Part shown: positions 18,507 to 29,470 of the stretch, in pieces | Layout: the number at the start of each line of letters is the position of its first letter | Numbering within the stretch: the stretch's first letter is position 1 | From: Ichthyophis bannanicus | Taxonomy: Eukaryota > Chordata > Amphibia > Gymnophiona > Ichthyophiidae | Length of the DNA: 64,000 nt | Direction: 5' to 3' | NCBI GenBank assembly: GCA_033557465.1 | Contig: CM066047.1 | Location: forward strand, 6,014,001-6,078,000 | Notes under the pieces: generated by a model | What the model saw: the letters and a program-made list of their open reading frames with translations, nothing else | The model's database searches: none | What the model was told of the DNA's origin: nothing | Position numbers and translations under genes: made by a program

Positions 18507-19440
18507 GGAAGGAAGGCCCTTGTTTGTCTGGTATCCAGCAGAGCTCCTATAAACTCTAAGGACTGAGTGGGAGCAAGGTTGGATTTTGGGAAGTTTATGA
18601 CAAGTCCCAAATACTGAAGGATGCGCATTGTGCGAGAGAGAGCAACCCTGGCCTCTGGCTCTGAAGGGGCCCGAATGAGCCAGTCGTCTAAGTAAGGGAA
18701 GACGAATATCCACAGGGTGTGGAGAAATGCTGCCACCACAGTCATGCATTTTGTGAACACCCTTGGTGCAGAGGCCAGGCCGAAAGGAAGAACCCTGTAT
18801 TGGTAGTGCTTCCCTTGAAACAGAAAGCGAAGGAATTTTTGGTGAGTTGGATGGATGAGAACATGAGTGTACACATCCTTGAGATCTAGAGAACAAAGCC
18901 AATCCTGACTCTGAAGGCAGCAGAGTTCCTAAAGAGATCATTTTAAACTTCTCCTTGAACAGGAATTTGTTCAATTCTAAGGTCTAAAATAGGTCTGTGT
19001 CCTCCTGTTTTCTTTGGAATAAGGAAATAGGGGGAGTAAAACCCTGTACCCCGTTGGGGAAAGGGTACCTCTTCTATTGCCCCTTGAGCAAGGCGCACAG
19101 TGACCTCTTGAGCTAACCGGTCGTTGAGAGAGGTCTGAGAATTGAACTGTCTTACCATTGTAGGAGGGGGCATGCTGAGGAAATGAAGCTTGTACCCCTC
19201 TCTTACAATAGATAGAGTCCAATTTTCTGCTGTTATCTGACCCCATCTGGGGGCAAAATAACACAACCTTCCTGGGATGGTGGAGGGTTCTGGGCCGTTC
19301 AGGGCCAGGAAGGCAAAGTCCTCTAGATAGGAGTCAAAGCCCCTGTGGAGGCTGAGTCTGCTAAGCCGGTTGAGGCTTAGCTGCTTTTGTCTTTCTTTGG
19401 CTAGGTTGTTGCTGCTGTCCCTTTTGGGTAGACTGACCTA
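18507..19440 (-). pseudogene. DIRS-B reverse transcriptase remnant
   Basis: The minus frame at about 18874-18507 contains IHPTHQKFLRFLFQGKHYQY, RVLPFGLASAPRVFTKCM and FPYLDDWLIRAPSEPE, so the catalytic YLDD is still present. Upstream, 19266-18943 contains WTLSIVREGYKLHF and SPYFLIPKKTGGHRPILDLR. The pieces are separated by frameshifts. The RT sequence breaks at RAFLPQPL, where the RTE inserted, and continues on the other side of it at 13448. Confidence 0.8.
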
Positions 19441-21087
19441 AACAATGCCCCTGCTGGGTATAGGAGGGATAAACTTCTTACTGAAGAATGGTTTCTTAGA
19501 GGATTTTTTCCCTCACAGGATCAGCTGTAGATTTAGACAATCTATCCAAAGTGATATTGTCAGCATCTATCTCATTAGCTTTTTCCTGCCAATTCTTGCC
19601 AAAGAGATTATCTCCTGTGCAAGGAATATTCCCTAGTTTATCCTGTACCCAAATTTCCAAGTCAGATGCCTGGAGCCAGCAATCCTACGTTCACCTATGG
19701 TGATGGCAGAGTTTCTGCTTATGCACTCAAAGCAAAGGCTGCATGATTCACAAATTTGGAAACATCCTGAGCATGTTTAACAAGAGCGAGATAATCTTGC
19801 CTTTTATCATCAGGAAGGAGAGGGCTCATCAGCTCTAAATCTCCTGTGACCTCTTTAAGGAACATTCCCATATACAAGATATAGGAACTGATACTAGCAG
19901 AAAGCCTGGAAGGATCGACATCCAAAGGCATCAAGAGTCCTACACTCACGTCCTGGAGGATTAGATGCCTGCCTTTTTGCACTCTTGATCCTTCTCATAG
20001 CTGATTCCACCACCATGGAATGGTGTGGTAGCCGAGTCTTCTGAAACCCAGGACAAGGAGGAACTCGATACATGGTGTCGAGTCTTCGAGAGTGAGGAGA
20101 TGTGGTTAGAGGTGTTTCCCACATCCTTAACATGAGATCATGCAAGATCTAATGAATAGGTAAGGCTGCCTCCTTGGGAGCTTTAGGGTATTGTAAAATT
20201 TCTAATTCCTTTGCCCTAGGCTCTCTTTCAGGAGCCACTGTGATGGAAAGACCTCGGGCCACATCTCTGATAAAATCCTGAAAGGACATATCTTCTGGTG
20301 GAAACGACATACGCTGAGGAGAAGAAGAATCCTCAGGAAGAATTACTCTGGTATCGGCAGAGCTTTCAGAGTCTTCAGACTCATCCGAGGATTCATAGTA
20401 TCTCCGATCCGGGTGATTGTGCAAGGCACGGTACCGGTACCGATCGAAGTCGGCATCGGAGTGGTCGGGTACCGACTTGTCGATGCTGTATAGAGACGCA
20501 TGACTCGGTTCCGGTAGAATACCTGCCGATGTCGATGCAGTCGGTTGAATTGTCTGAAGTGGTTTCAGGGGCATCAAGGCCGTGAGAAGAGCCGCCAGAC
20601 TGCGTTCAATAGCCAAGAATCTCTGGTCTATCGACGCTGCCGATACTTGGGTATCGGTGCTGGATGAAGCGGCCGGCACCCCAGAGCATGGCATGAGTAG
20701 TTCTGCCGAGGTTGAAGCCTCGAGAACATCCTGGAGCCCCGTTAGTGCTTTGGAAGCCGAAGCCTCCCGCTGGGGCAGTTTTGCTGGTGAAAGTCCCTCA
20801 AGGGCAACGCCAGAGGCATCTCGACGTCTAGAAGGAGATCTACCCTTTGAGGACCGGCTAGATTTATGTTTAGTTACCTGAGATCCATGGGAAGAAGACG
20901 AAGCCCTGGAAGACGTCGATGCAGCTCGGTTTTGCCGGCCCCTTTTCAACATCATCCCACAGGCAACACACTCTGAAATAGAGTGGTCAGGACCTAAACA
21001 TTTGAGGCACCACTCATGGGTGTCGGTGACGGAGATGGTACCGCCACACTTAGAACACTTTTTAAAACCCGAAGCGGGTTTTTCCAT
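19441..21087 (-). pseudogene. DIRS-B gag remnant
   Basis: Starts at the ATG at 21087 (MEKPASGFKKCSKCGG) and is open for 312 codons to a single TAG at about 20149, after which the same frame continues LHDLMLRMWETPL and LPHHSMVVESAMRRIKSAKR to about 19894, then shifts. The N-terminal CxxC...CxxC...H...CxxC cluster and the LAP2alpha-like half are recognisable. Confidence 0.8.
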
Positions 21088-21790
21088 TTTGAAGGAAAAC
21101 GTTGGGCCTAGTGCCCAAAATGGCATGTGGCACCTGAGGAGAAAATTACTGGAAAAGACTCTAGAAAGAAAGTGTTTTTTTGTTGTTTTTTTAAGAAAAA
21201 AAGAAAGAACCACCGGCGGTACCGGTGTAGCGTCGAGGGAAGGCAGACGCGACCACAAAAAAGAATAGAAGGGAATTTTTTTCTGCGGTGACAGGACGTG
21301 CGACCTGTCGGCTCCCCAGAAAATGAAGAACTGGAGAGGGACAGTTGGGAAAGGCGGGAAGGCAGCACGCAGGCGCTGTGGGATGCTCCAAAAAGCTTTC
21401 CTATTGGACGCTGGGGAGCATTCCCGCGCAGGCTCAGTCGGTACCGATGATACCCAAATGTGAAGACTACATTCCTGCTTGTTCCTGGAGATATTTTTTC
21501 ACTCAACGTGTAATCAAACTCTGGAATTTGTTACCGGAGGATGTAGTAAAAGAGGTTAGTGTAGCTGAGTTTAAAAAAAGGTTTGGACAAGTTCCTGGAG
21601 GAAATATCCATAAACCATTATTAAAAAGGGACCCAGGATATCAGTGCTTGACCCAATAGAAAGATTGAGACACCTGTATCTTTTGGGGAGACTGCTAGGT
21701 ACTTATGACCTAGATTGGCCACTGTTGGAAACAGGATACTGGGCTTGATGGACCTTGGTCTGACCCAGTATGGCATATCTTATGTTTTAT

Positions 21791-22910
21791 GCATGTGGTG
21801 ACTTGGTGCTGCAGGCTCAGATTAGCCGGGGGGGGGGGGGGGATTTCCTTATTCGTTTCCAGCCGGCAATGCTGATTGGGCTGAGAGAGGCTGATTCCAT
21901 ACGTACGGCTCCTTTTATTTATTTACAGTTTCTTCTATACCGCACTATTCGGCATCAACGCAGTTTACATGGAACAAAAACATCTCAGTACATTTAACAA
22001 GTATGAGTTTACAGATAACAGTTTAAGAACTTGGATAACAGAGAAACTCTATTAATAATAACATTCCATTAACTATTTACATAAAATCAACAAAGACATC
22101 TGTATTTATAAATGTATATACAACTACATTGCTTAATTCTGAGACCGGTGAGTTGATGCTGCAGTGCCCGATTGGCCTTGGGGGGGGGGGGGGGCGCGGG
22201 GGGGAAGAGGGGGGGGGGGTTGTGCAGGGGGATTCCCTTACCCGCTCCCTGCAGGATGTTGCAGAAGCAGCATTTATTGGTTCTAGAGCAGAGGTCCCCA
22301 AAACATGACCTACTGAGCTTATTTCTTGGCCCATACTCTTCCTCTTTTCAGCTGCAACCAATCCACAGTGGTTTTCTTTTTCATCAAGCATGATGGTGGC
22401 AGAAGAGCAACTAATGTGTTCCAGACTCCACCTCACTGAGAAGAAAGCTGGCCAGACTTATAAAGAAAGTTGCTGGCAGGAGGCCAGAACCCACCAATGG
22501 AAGAAGAGCCAGTCAGATTCACACCAATGAAGAGTTGTTGGTAGAGAGAACAAGTCCTGCCCGTGGGAGGTATAGACAGTGAGAAGATGGGAAGGAATGA
22601 GTGAAGGAGGGCATGCAGATGACACACTTGTACATATTGGGGGTAGAAGTGAAAATGCGAATCAGAGGGCTGCCAACTTCCAAGAAATCTAGAAATTTTA
22701 CTATTAAGAGCCTATATGCTACACCCCTGGGAATCCTGTCCCATCTCCCCCATTCCTGCATTTCAAGTTATCATAAGGTCCATACCCCTCTTCCCCATGC
22801 TTAGCAAACTTTCTTCATTCACACTTAATTCATTCCTCCTAGTTCAGCTCTCTGCGATTTGACGTGTTATGTAGCCCTCTATGTAACATTTAGGGACCCA
22901 TTTTCTAGGG
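21791..22910. other. No gene; low-information sequence with two poly-G tracts
   Basis: I see no coding region. There are G14 at 21829-21842 and G15 at 22180-22194 followed by more G-rich sequence to 22219. Both are preceded by similar text (TGCTGCAG...GATT(A)G(CC)), suggesting two copies of one short repeat. A TTTATTTATTTACAGTTTCT tract at 21915 resembles the tail of a short repeat. Nothing else is assignable. Confidence 0.5.
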
Positions 22911-23103
22911 CAGCAGTTCTCAATCGTCCCCTGGGCACACCTTGCCAGTCAGGTTTTCAGGATTACTGCAATGAACATGCAAGAGATAGATTTGCATATA
23001 ATGGAGGCAGTGCATGCAAATCTCTCATATGTTAATTAATTGTGGTTATCCTGAAAACCTGACTGGTTAGGTGTGTTCCAAGGACTAGGTGGAAAACCCC
23101 TGG
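22911..23103. mobile_element. Foldback (palindromic) MITE, hAT-like
   Basis: About 190 bp that fold on themselves: CAGTCAGGTTTTCAGGAT at 22955 pairs with ATCCTGAAAACCTGACTGG near 23049, and GATTTGCAT pairs with ATGCAAATC around the centre. The end CAGCAGTTCTCAA resembles hAT-type CAG...TTCTCAA termini. A related copy lies at 52618-52790. There is no coding capacity and I could not read a clean target duplication. Confidence 0.65.
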
Positions 23104-23736
23104 TTTAGGAGAAAGAATCCATCAGACAGTGGTAATCAGCACCTGGAGTTAGGGCCTATGGTTGCATGGGTCATCACTGCAGCGACTGAACTAAACTAAA
23201 TTAGGATGGAACATAAAATATAGGCAATAAAACTGAAAATGAAGGCTCAGTAGAGGCAGGATCCACTGAACTAGAAGCTCAAGGGAAAAGGAGGAACTTC
23301 CAGATCAAAAAAAGGATAATAGATATTGTCAATTACATGCAGGTTTTTAAAAAAAATTCTATGCAAATAATCCTGAATCATAACTGCATGACTTTTCTGA
23401 TTTTAATTACTGCAAAATGAAAACCTTGTGGAAGCATATCATGCAGCTCATACCTGATCATGACCAAATTGGTGCACATCTGCTTTCTCTAGTCTCTCTT
23501 TTTTATTTTATATTTATGCAATTATACAACATTATTACAAGAATTATTCAAACTCTTGAAAAGAAATAGAGCAAGACAACAGAAAATTACAAAGAGAAAA
23601 TAAACCAGAAGAGCACAATATATGCACATCACTGCTTGCTCATCCAAGACCACAATATGCGGAAAGGAGAAATAAAGAAACATGAAACCGAATATACAAA
23701 GGAAAACAGTCAGGCAAAGTGACCAGCATTTACATT
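23104..23736. other. No gene recognised
   Basis: AT-rich sequence without a credible ORF. The right part (about 23480-23736) lies downstream of the minus-strand ORF1 relic ending at 23737 and may be its inter-ORF spacer, but no ORF2 follows. Confidence 0.4.
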
Positions 23737-24095
23737 TCACAGACCTTCCGTAGGAGTATCAGTTGTGGCTTTGAGGTGCCGGGCATTCACGAAAGCCAGC
23801 AGCTGAGAGGGCTCATAAAAAATATACGAAATAGAAGGATATTTCACCAAGCATTTGCAAGGATGCTTTAAGAAAAAGTGCTCCCAGCTGCTGCACTCCT
23901 GAACAGAGAAGAAATTCTCTACAAGGTCTGGGTAAATACGAACCAGTAAACCCTTAAAAAGTAAATTTCTAGGGACTTCCGGTTTAGCCACGGAGGGGGA
24001 ACGACGTGAGTAAGTGAGCTCCGTCCCCGCACCCAGAACGGAGGGATACTAACGGCTCCCCGCGGGCCCCCTTTGCAGGAAAATATGCCAAGGTG

Positions 24096-25049
24096 ATGAA
24101 ATTAAAGCCGGGCTCCACTATCAAAGATTTGTACGCGGCGAAAACTGGGAGCGGGAAGGCGGCGGCGGCGGCGAGCCCGGGCGCGAAGGCGGCCCCGGCC
24201 TCTCCGAGCAGCACAGAGGCGGTAGATGGCGAGGACAGCGCTGGTTTGCCACAGGTGGACGCGGCAGCGATCCTTCGCGAAATCCGCGAGTCCAAGGACG
24301 AGATTGTGGATCGGGTCTGTGGCCGGCTGGAGGAAAAGTTTACCGCGCTCGGGCAGCGGCTGGAGGAGGTTGAAAGCCGCGTGAGCCAGGCCGAGGATGC
24401 CCAGGCCTCCACGGACCGCGTGGTGTGGTCCCTGCAACAACAAGTTAGTTGGCTGCATGCAAAAACCGAGGATATGGAAAACAGAGATCGTCGCTCTAAT
24501 TTGAGAGTCTTCGGGGTGCCGGAGGGCGCAGAAGGGGACAACGCTATTGCTTTTATGCAGGACTTGTTGCTTACTTGTTTTCCGGATCCCCCCTCGACGC
24601 CGCAGTTTGAGATTGAGCGGGCACATAGGGAGCTGCGGCCTAGACCGGCGAAAGGAGACAAGCCACGTGCTCTTCTCGTGAAACTGTTGCGGTTCCCGGA
24701 TCGGGAACATGTGATCCGGGCAGCTCGGAAGTCTAAGAGCGTGCAATACAAATCTTGGAATGTGTATATCTTCCCGGATCTTGCCTCGGAGACGGTGAAG
24801 AGACGCAAGGACCTGTTGCGGCTGCGAGATCAGCTGGCGCAGTGGGGAGTGCACATTGCGATATGGTACCCAGCACGCATCACGATGATGGTTAATGGAG
24901 TGCGCAGATTCTTCGCATCTAAGGAGTTACTGGAGAAATACCTGCAAAGTCGTAAGAGCCCGCCACGCTCCCCTGTGGGGCGCGAACAGGGAGTGGAGCA
25001 GGCGACCGGGAGTGGCAGAGCCGACGATCGGAGGAGCTCGAGAGAGTGA
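24096..25049 (+). CDS. L1-B ORF1 protein
   Basis: The protein has 317 residues from the ATG at 24096 (MKLKPGSTIKDLY). It has an Ala/Gly/Pro-rich N-terminus. A coiled coil follows (about 65-125: AAILREIRESKDEIVDRVC to VVWSLQQQVSWLH), then EDMENRDRRSNLRVFGVPEG, IERAHRELRPRP and VKLLRFPDREHVIRAARKS. The C-terminal domain contains NVYIFPDLASETVKRRK and IWYPARITMMVNGVRRFF. The order is the same as in L1-A ORF1. The frame is intact and ends in a Ser/Arg-rich tail. Confidence 0.87.
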   Translation: MKLKPGSTIKDLYAAKTGSGKAAAAASPGAKAAPASPSSTEAVDGEDSAGLPQVDAAAILREIRESKDEIVDRVCGRLEEKFTALGQRLEEVESRVSQAEDAQASTDRVVWSLQQQVSWLHAKTEDMENRDRRSNLRVFGVPEGAEGDNAIAFMQDLLLTCFPDPPSTPQFEIERAHRELRPRPAKGDKPRALLVKLLRFPDREHVIRAARKSKSVQYKSWNVYIFPDLASETVKRRKDLLRLRDQLAQWGVHIAIWYPARITMMVNGVRRFFASKELLEKYLQSRKSPPRSPVGREQGVEQATGSGRADDRRSSRE

Positions 25050-25338
25050 GGCCTTGCATATAAGGACTTTGGATGGACTTCCAGAGGGGATAAATGCTGG
25101 ATATGATGTGTTGGGGTGGGGGCGGGGGGTGGCGGGGAGGGGGAAAAGACCTGTGGTAGTAGGGTGCGGGGGGCGGGAGGGGAGTGCATGGTGATGGTTG
25201 GTGGGTGGCTATTGGAGGTCTGTACTCGACAAAATTGTGAGGGGCGAGGGAGAAGTGGACGGTGTGGAGGGGAGTGTGTGATGCGATGTGTGTGTGCTGG
25301 GGGGGTGCTGAAGGACATATGGGTACGATGCCAGGGGA
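25050..25338 (+). other. L1-B inter-ORF spacer, G-rich
   Basis: 289 bp with many G3-G6 runs on the sense strand (25110-25180, 25240-25310). No ORF. It is the counterpart of 6711-7281 in L1-A. Confidence 0.65.
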
Positions 25339-28300
25339 ATGGGGGGTCATAAGATTTCCTCATTTAATGTGAGAGGAATCCACAGTCCTATTAAACGTAA
25401 GCGGATCCTCACGCTGCTGGTGAAACACAGAGTAGATGTGGCCCTGCTGCAGGAGACCCACCTGGTGGAGACGGAGCAGATTAAGCTGCAGGCCCAAGGG
25501 TTTGAGCAATTGTTTGGCGCGCCTTATACCTCGAAGAAAAGAGGGGTAGTGATTCTGGTGCATAAACGGTTGAAATTCGTGCCCTATGCCTCTGGGGGGG
25601 ATAAGATGGGTAGGGTGGTCTGGGTGGTGGGGAGAGTGGATCAGCGGGAGGTGTCCTTCTTGAACCTGTATGCTCCCAACGGGCCGAAAGGCTCCTTCTT
25701 CCGAAAGGCCCTGCGGGAATTTGAAAAGCAGGCCCGGGGGGAGTGGGTGATAGGAGGGGACATGAATTGCGTGGTGGGGCCGGAGGACCGGTCCAACTAT
25801 CAGCGGGTGAAGCACCGGCGGGAGGGACGGGAGTTGAAGCAGTGCTTGGTGGACTTGGGACTGGTTGACATATGGCGCTGGGAGAACCCGGGGGTCCGAG
25901 GTTACACCTGTTTTACCTCACGCTTGGGGTGCTATTCCCGACTTGATATGCTTTTGGGGTGCAGGGGACAGTTGGGGGCGCTGGGGAATGTGCAACTACA
26001 CCCGGTCCTTCTGTCGGATCATGGAATGGTAACGGGGGAGTGGACCCCGGGAGGGGGAGGGGGAGGGGGCCCTTCGGGGGGATGGAGGGGGAATATCACC
26101 TTGATTCAGTCGGCGGAGGGGCAGGCGGGCCTGAAGAAGGCCTGGCGGGAATTTTTGACCTGGAATGATGACGGGGAGGTTTCGGATGCCTTGCTTTGGG
26201 ATAGTGGGAAGGCGTATCTGAGGGGAATGTTGATGCAGCTGGGGAGTCGGCGAAAACGGGAGAGGGAGGCGCAGCGGCAGGAGTGGCTGCGGGAATTGGC
26301 GTTGGCTCAGGGGGAGCACAGTACGACGGGGTCCAGGGCTGCGGGGGAAAGGGCTGCCCAGTTGCGTGCGCGGGTGAACAGATTAGACGTGGAGGGATTG
26401 GAACGGCTGATGAGGGCGTCCAAGAGGAATTTTATGGAAGGTGGGAACAGGGCGGGCAAGCTTCTCGCGCGGCAACTCAGACGCAAGCGGGAGAGCTGGG
26501 TGGTGGCGGTAGTTAGGGACGAGAAAGGGGGGAGAGTGGCGGAGAGCAGGGAAATTTGTGGGGTTTTCCGCCGTTTCTATGAGCAGTTGTACACGGGGCA
26601 GGCAGGGGCCACCCCGGAGCGGATTCGGGACTACTTAGAGGGGCTTCTGGTCCCGCGACTCAGTCCGGAGCAGGCGGAGTGGATGGGGCGGCCGATTGAA
26701 GTGGAGGAGGTACAGAGGGAAATCCGGCGACTTCCCAGGGGGAAGGCGGTCGGAGAGGATGGGTACCCCGCGGAATTTTATCAGGTCTTGCGGGAGGAGA
26801 TGGCACCGTTTCTGGCACGGTTGTTTACGGGGCTGATGCGTGGCGAGTGCTTACCGGGGTCGATGACACAGGCGAATGTGGTGGTCCTTCCCAAAGAGGG
26901 GCGAGACCCAGAACGTTGTGAGAACTATCGCCCCATTGCTTTGATTAACTGTGATGCGAAGTTATATGCGCGGGTATTGGCGGGGCGCTTGGAGGGGCTC
27001 CTCCCGGACCTGATCCACCCCGATCAGACGGGGTTTATCAAGGGTCGGGCCATCGCGGATAACGTGCGGCGGGCAGTGGGGTTGCTCCACTATATACAGG
27101 AACGACGCCTCCCGGCGGTGTGTGTGGCCTTGGATGCCGAGAAGGCTTTTGATCGGGTGGAATGGGAGTTTTTGTTCGCCATGATGGACAAGATGGGGCT
27201 GGGGGAGGGGTATGTGTGCGGGGTGCGGGCGCTTTATCGGCACCCGCAGGCCCGGATTCTGGTGAATGGACAGGGTTCGGACTGGTTTGCTTTGCACCGG
27301 GGGACGCGACAGGGGTGTCCTCTCTCCCCCCTACTCTTTGCGATAGCCATTGAGGCGCTGGCAATTCATGTCCGGGCTCGGACGGAGATACAGCCGGTTC
27401 CAGTGGGAGCGGGAAAGCATAAGATTCTGCTTTACGCCGACGACACGTTGCTTTTTCTGGCGGACCCGGTGGGGTCTCTCCCGGCGCTGGTGGAGGAGTT
27501 GGAAACGTTCGCTGTGGTTTCGGGCTTTAAGGTTAACATGGCCAAAACGGAGGCCCTGGCTCTTGGTGGCTTTCGGCGGGAGGACTGTCGGGAATTTCCC
27601 TTTAAATGGGCGCCCGGGCACTTTAAATACTTGGGGGTCCAGCTGCCGGCAGACCCCAGCCGCTTGTTTGAACTTAACTATCAAACGCTGGGGGGCAAGA
27701 TTAGTAGCCTGTTGGAGGGGTGGAAAGACTTGCAACTGAGTTGGGTGGGGAGGGTAGAGGCCTTCAAGATGAGTGTCCTCCCCAAGTTTCTCTATCTGTT
27801 TGTACAGCTGCCGGTGTGGATCCCGGGGGGGATGCTTCGGAGGTGGGAGGGAATGATTCGCAGATTTATTTGGAAGGGCCGAAAGGCTAAGATCCGGACC
27901 AGCCAACTCCGGCTGGCCAAGGACTGCGGGGGAGTCCGACTGCCCTCGTTGCGGTGGTACCACCGGGCAGGAATTCTGAAGGCGTGGAGGGATCATTACC
28001 GGAGGGGGGGTGACGCAGCGTGGGTGGATCTGGAAACTACTGTGATGGAGGCGCAGTCACTGACCCAATGGTTAGGTGGCTCGGCAGGCTTGAGTGGGGA
28101 GGGTCGGGGGAGGGGGCACCCCTTCTTGGGGGCTATGTGGAAACTCTATCAGCAGGGGGAAGGGCGGAAGTGGTTCCCCAGCCCCGTTTCGGCCTGGACC
28201 AGGGTAGGGGATATCTTCCCCTTTGGAGGGGCAGCCTGGCTGCAGGATAAAATTGTCAAACTGGGGGATTGTCTGGTGCAAGGGGAGGTAGGGTCCCATC

Positions 28301-29138
28301 GAGAGCTGGAACATAAGGCGCAGAGTTCCATCCCCTTTTATCAGTACTTTCAGGTTCGGCATCTTCTGCAGACGGGTGCGAATCTCAGATGGATTCGTCG
28401 CCCTAGTACTGCCATGGAAGACGCGCTGTTCCGCGGGAATAAGGCTCAAGGAATAGTTGCCAAGATCTACAGGGTGTTGCTGGATGAGGCGGCAGCGGTG
28501 GAGGAGGGAGCCGCGTGGGGGCACCGGAGGAGGTGGCATCTATGGGTGGGGGAGGAGTGGGATGAGGCGCAGTGGCAGCGGATTTATAGGTCGATTTACA
28601 GGACCACGGGGATTGCTTCTTGGAGACAAACCCAACTGCAAATAGTACATGGGGCATATGTTACTCCGAGTAGGCTGACTTGGCGGGGAGATCTGAGCTT
28701 GGGGTTGTGTTGGCGGGGATGTGGAGAGCGGGGAGACTTCCTACATATGTGGTGGGGTTGCCGGGTTATTCAAGAGTTCTGGCAGGCGGTGCGGGGGGGG
28801 GGGGGTTGCTCCGCGGGAGTGGGGATTCTACCTTAGGGAGGGGGAGGGGTTTGGAGGGGGGGCCCCGGGCTTGGGTGCTGGGGGGCGGCCCTCCGGGGGA
28901 GGGGGGTAGGTGGGCCCACCAGCGGGAGGCAAAGTTGCTTCTGGCCGCGCGGCTGGCGATTGCCTGGCGCTGGAACTGGGAGGGGGGACCGAGAGTGGAG
29001 GATTGGTGGAGCAAGGTGGAGGAGATGATTCAGTTTGACAAACTGACTTATCGGTTGAGGGGGCAGGAATGGGAATTCCATAAAATCTGGGATCCGTACC
29101 TGCAGAGTCCCTTGGGGAGTCTTGGGAGGAAGGGGTAG
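25339..29138 (+). pseudogene. L1-B ORF2, one frameshift at a G13 run
   Basis: ATG at 25339. APE-type endonuclease: SSFNVRGI, LLQETH, GGDMNCVV and LSDHGM. RT: RGKAVGEDGYPAEFY, NYRPIALINCDAKLYA, ALDAEKAFDRVEW (near 594), RGTRQGCPLSPLLF and catalytic YADD (near 698). The cysteine motif is CWRGCGERGDFLHMWWGC. The frame runs to 28836, but the homologous C-terminus (AKLLLAARLAIAWRWN, WEFHKIWDPYLQ) continues in another frame to 29138. The switch falls at a 13-G run (28793-28805). A one- or two-base slip there is the only defect I find, so a sequencing or assembly error cannot be excluded. Confidence 0.85.
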
Positions 29139-29470
29139 GGGGAGGTTGTACAGCACACACAATACGCAGACACACACTATATCAGGCCTGGGGGCTATAT
29201 GCCTGATTTAACCTTTGTTTTGTATTATTGTATTCTAGTTATGATTGTTGTTTAGGGTTTGATGGTTTCCCTGACTTTTCTGTTCTTTTCTTTATTTTAG
29301 CGTTGTGGTTTGAGGCTGATGGTGGGGGATAGCGATACGGCCCTGCCCCCAGGGGCTGATAGCCGGGGGGGGGGGGGGTACCGGGAAGGCAGATGTAATT
29401 GTTGGAATTGTGTGATGATTTTACCCTGCCTATCACATGTTTAATAAAAACAAAGTTTCAAAAAAAAAAA
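29139..29470 (+). other. L1-B 3' UTR and poly(A)
   Basis: G14 run at 29365-29378, AATAAA at 29442-29447, and A tail from 29461. No ORF. Confidence 0.7.

Larger units (their letters stand above)
11487..21490 (-). mobile_element. DIRS-B: old DIRS retrotransposon, split by an RTE
   Basis: Minus-strand order: 5' repeat ending about 21490, gag remnant (21087-19441), RT (19440-18507, interrupted), RNase H and recombinase remnants (13448-11800), then internal complementary region and 3' terminal repeat (11790-11487). It belongs to the subfamily ending ATCTCCAGGAACAAGCAGG (shared with C and F). It sits inside a CR1 coding sequence with no target duplication; the exact junction is ambiguous by one A. 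Many stops and frameshifts mark it as old. Confidence 0.85.
4673..21790 (+). pseudogene. CR1-type LINE 3' end, split in three by later insertions
   Basis: The pieces are 4673-4826, 11386-11486 and 21491-21790. Read across the insertions they give one CR1-type C-terminus. It starts EKVQRRATKMV, YEERLKLLGLFNLEKKRLRGDM, then (after L1-A) LQGKVFKTNYRK, then (after DIRS-B) YFFTQRVIKLWNLLPEDVV and VAEFKKRF. The 3' UTR ends GGTCTGACCCAGTATGGCA followed by TCTTATGTT, typical of CR1 tails. The first two pieces are separated by L1-A with its 15-bp duplication and the last two by DIRS-B without a duplication. This is the oldest layer of the first 22 kb. Confidence 0.75.
23971..29470 (+). mobile_element. 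L1-B: near-intact L1-type LINE
   Basis: The 15-bp duplication AAAAAGTAAATTTCT (23956-23970 and 29471-29485; partly within the A tail, so the right edge has a few bases of slack) bounds an element of about 5.5 kb. It begins AGGGACTTCCGG, has ORF1 (24096-25049), a G-rich spacer (25050-25338), ORF2 (25339-29138, one frameshift), and a 3' UTR with G14 at 29365-29378, AATAAA at 29442-29447 and poly(A). The 5' UTR is only about 125 bp, far shorter than in L1-A. ORF1 and ORF2 differ strongly from L1-A, so it is a separate family. Confidence 0.9.

Noticed and set aside
24102..24854. Minus-strand open frames opposite L1-B ORF1 (250-274 codons)
   Set aside because: Shadow frames of a verified ORF1; no homology seen.
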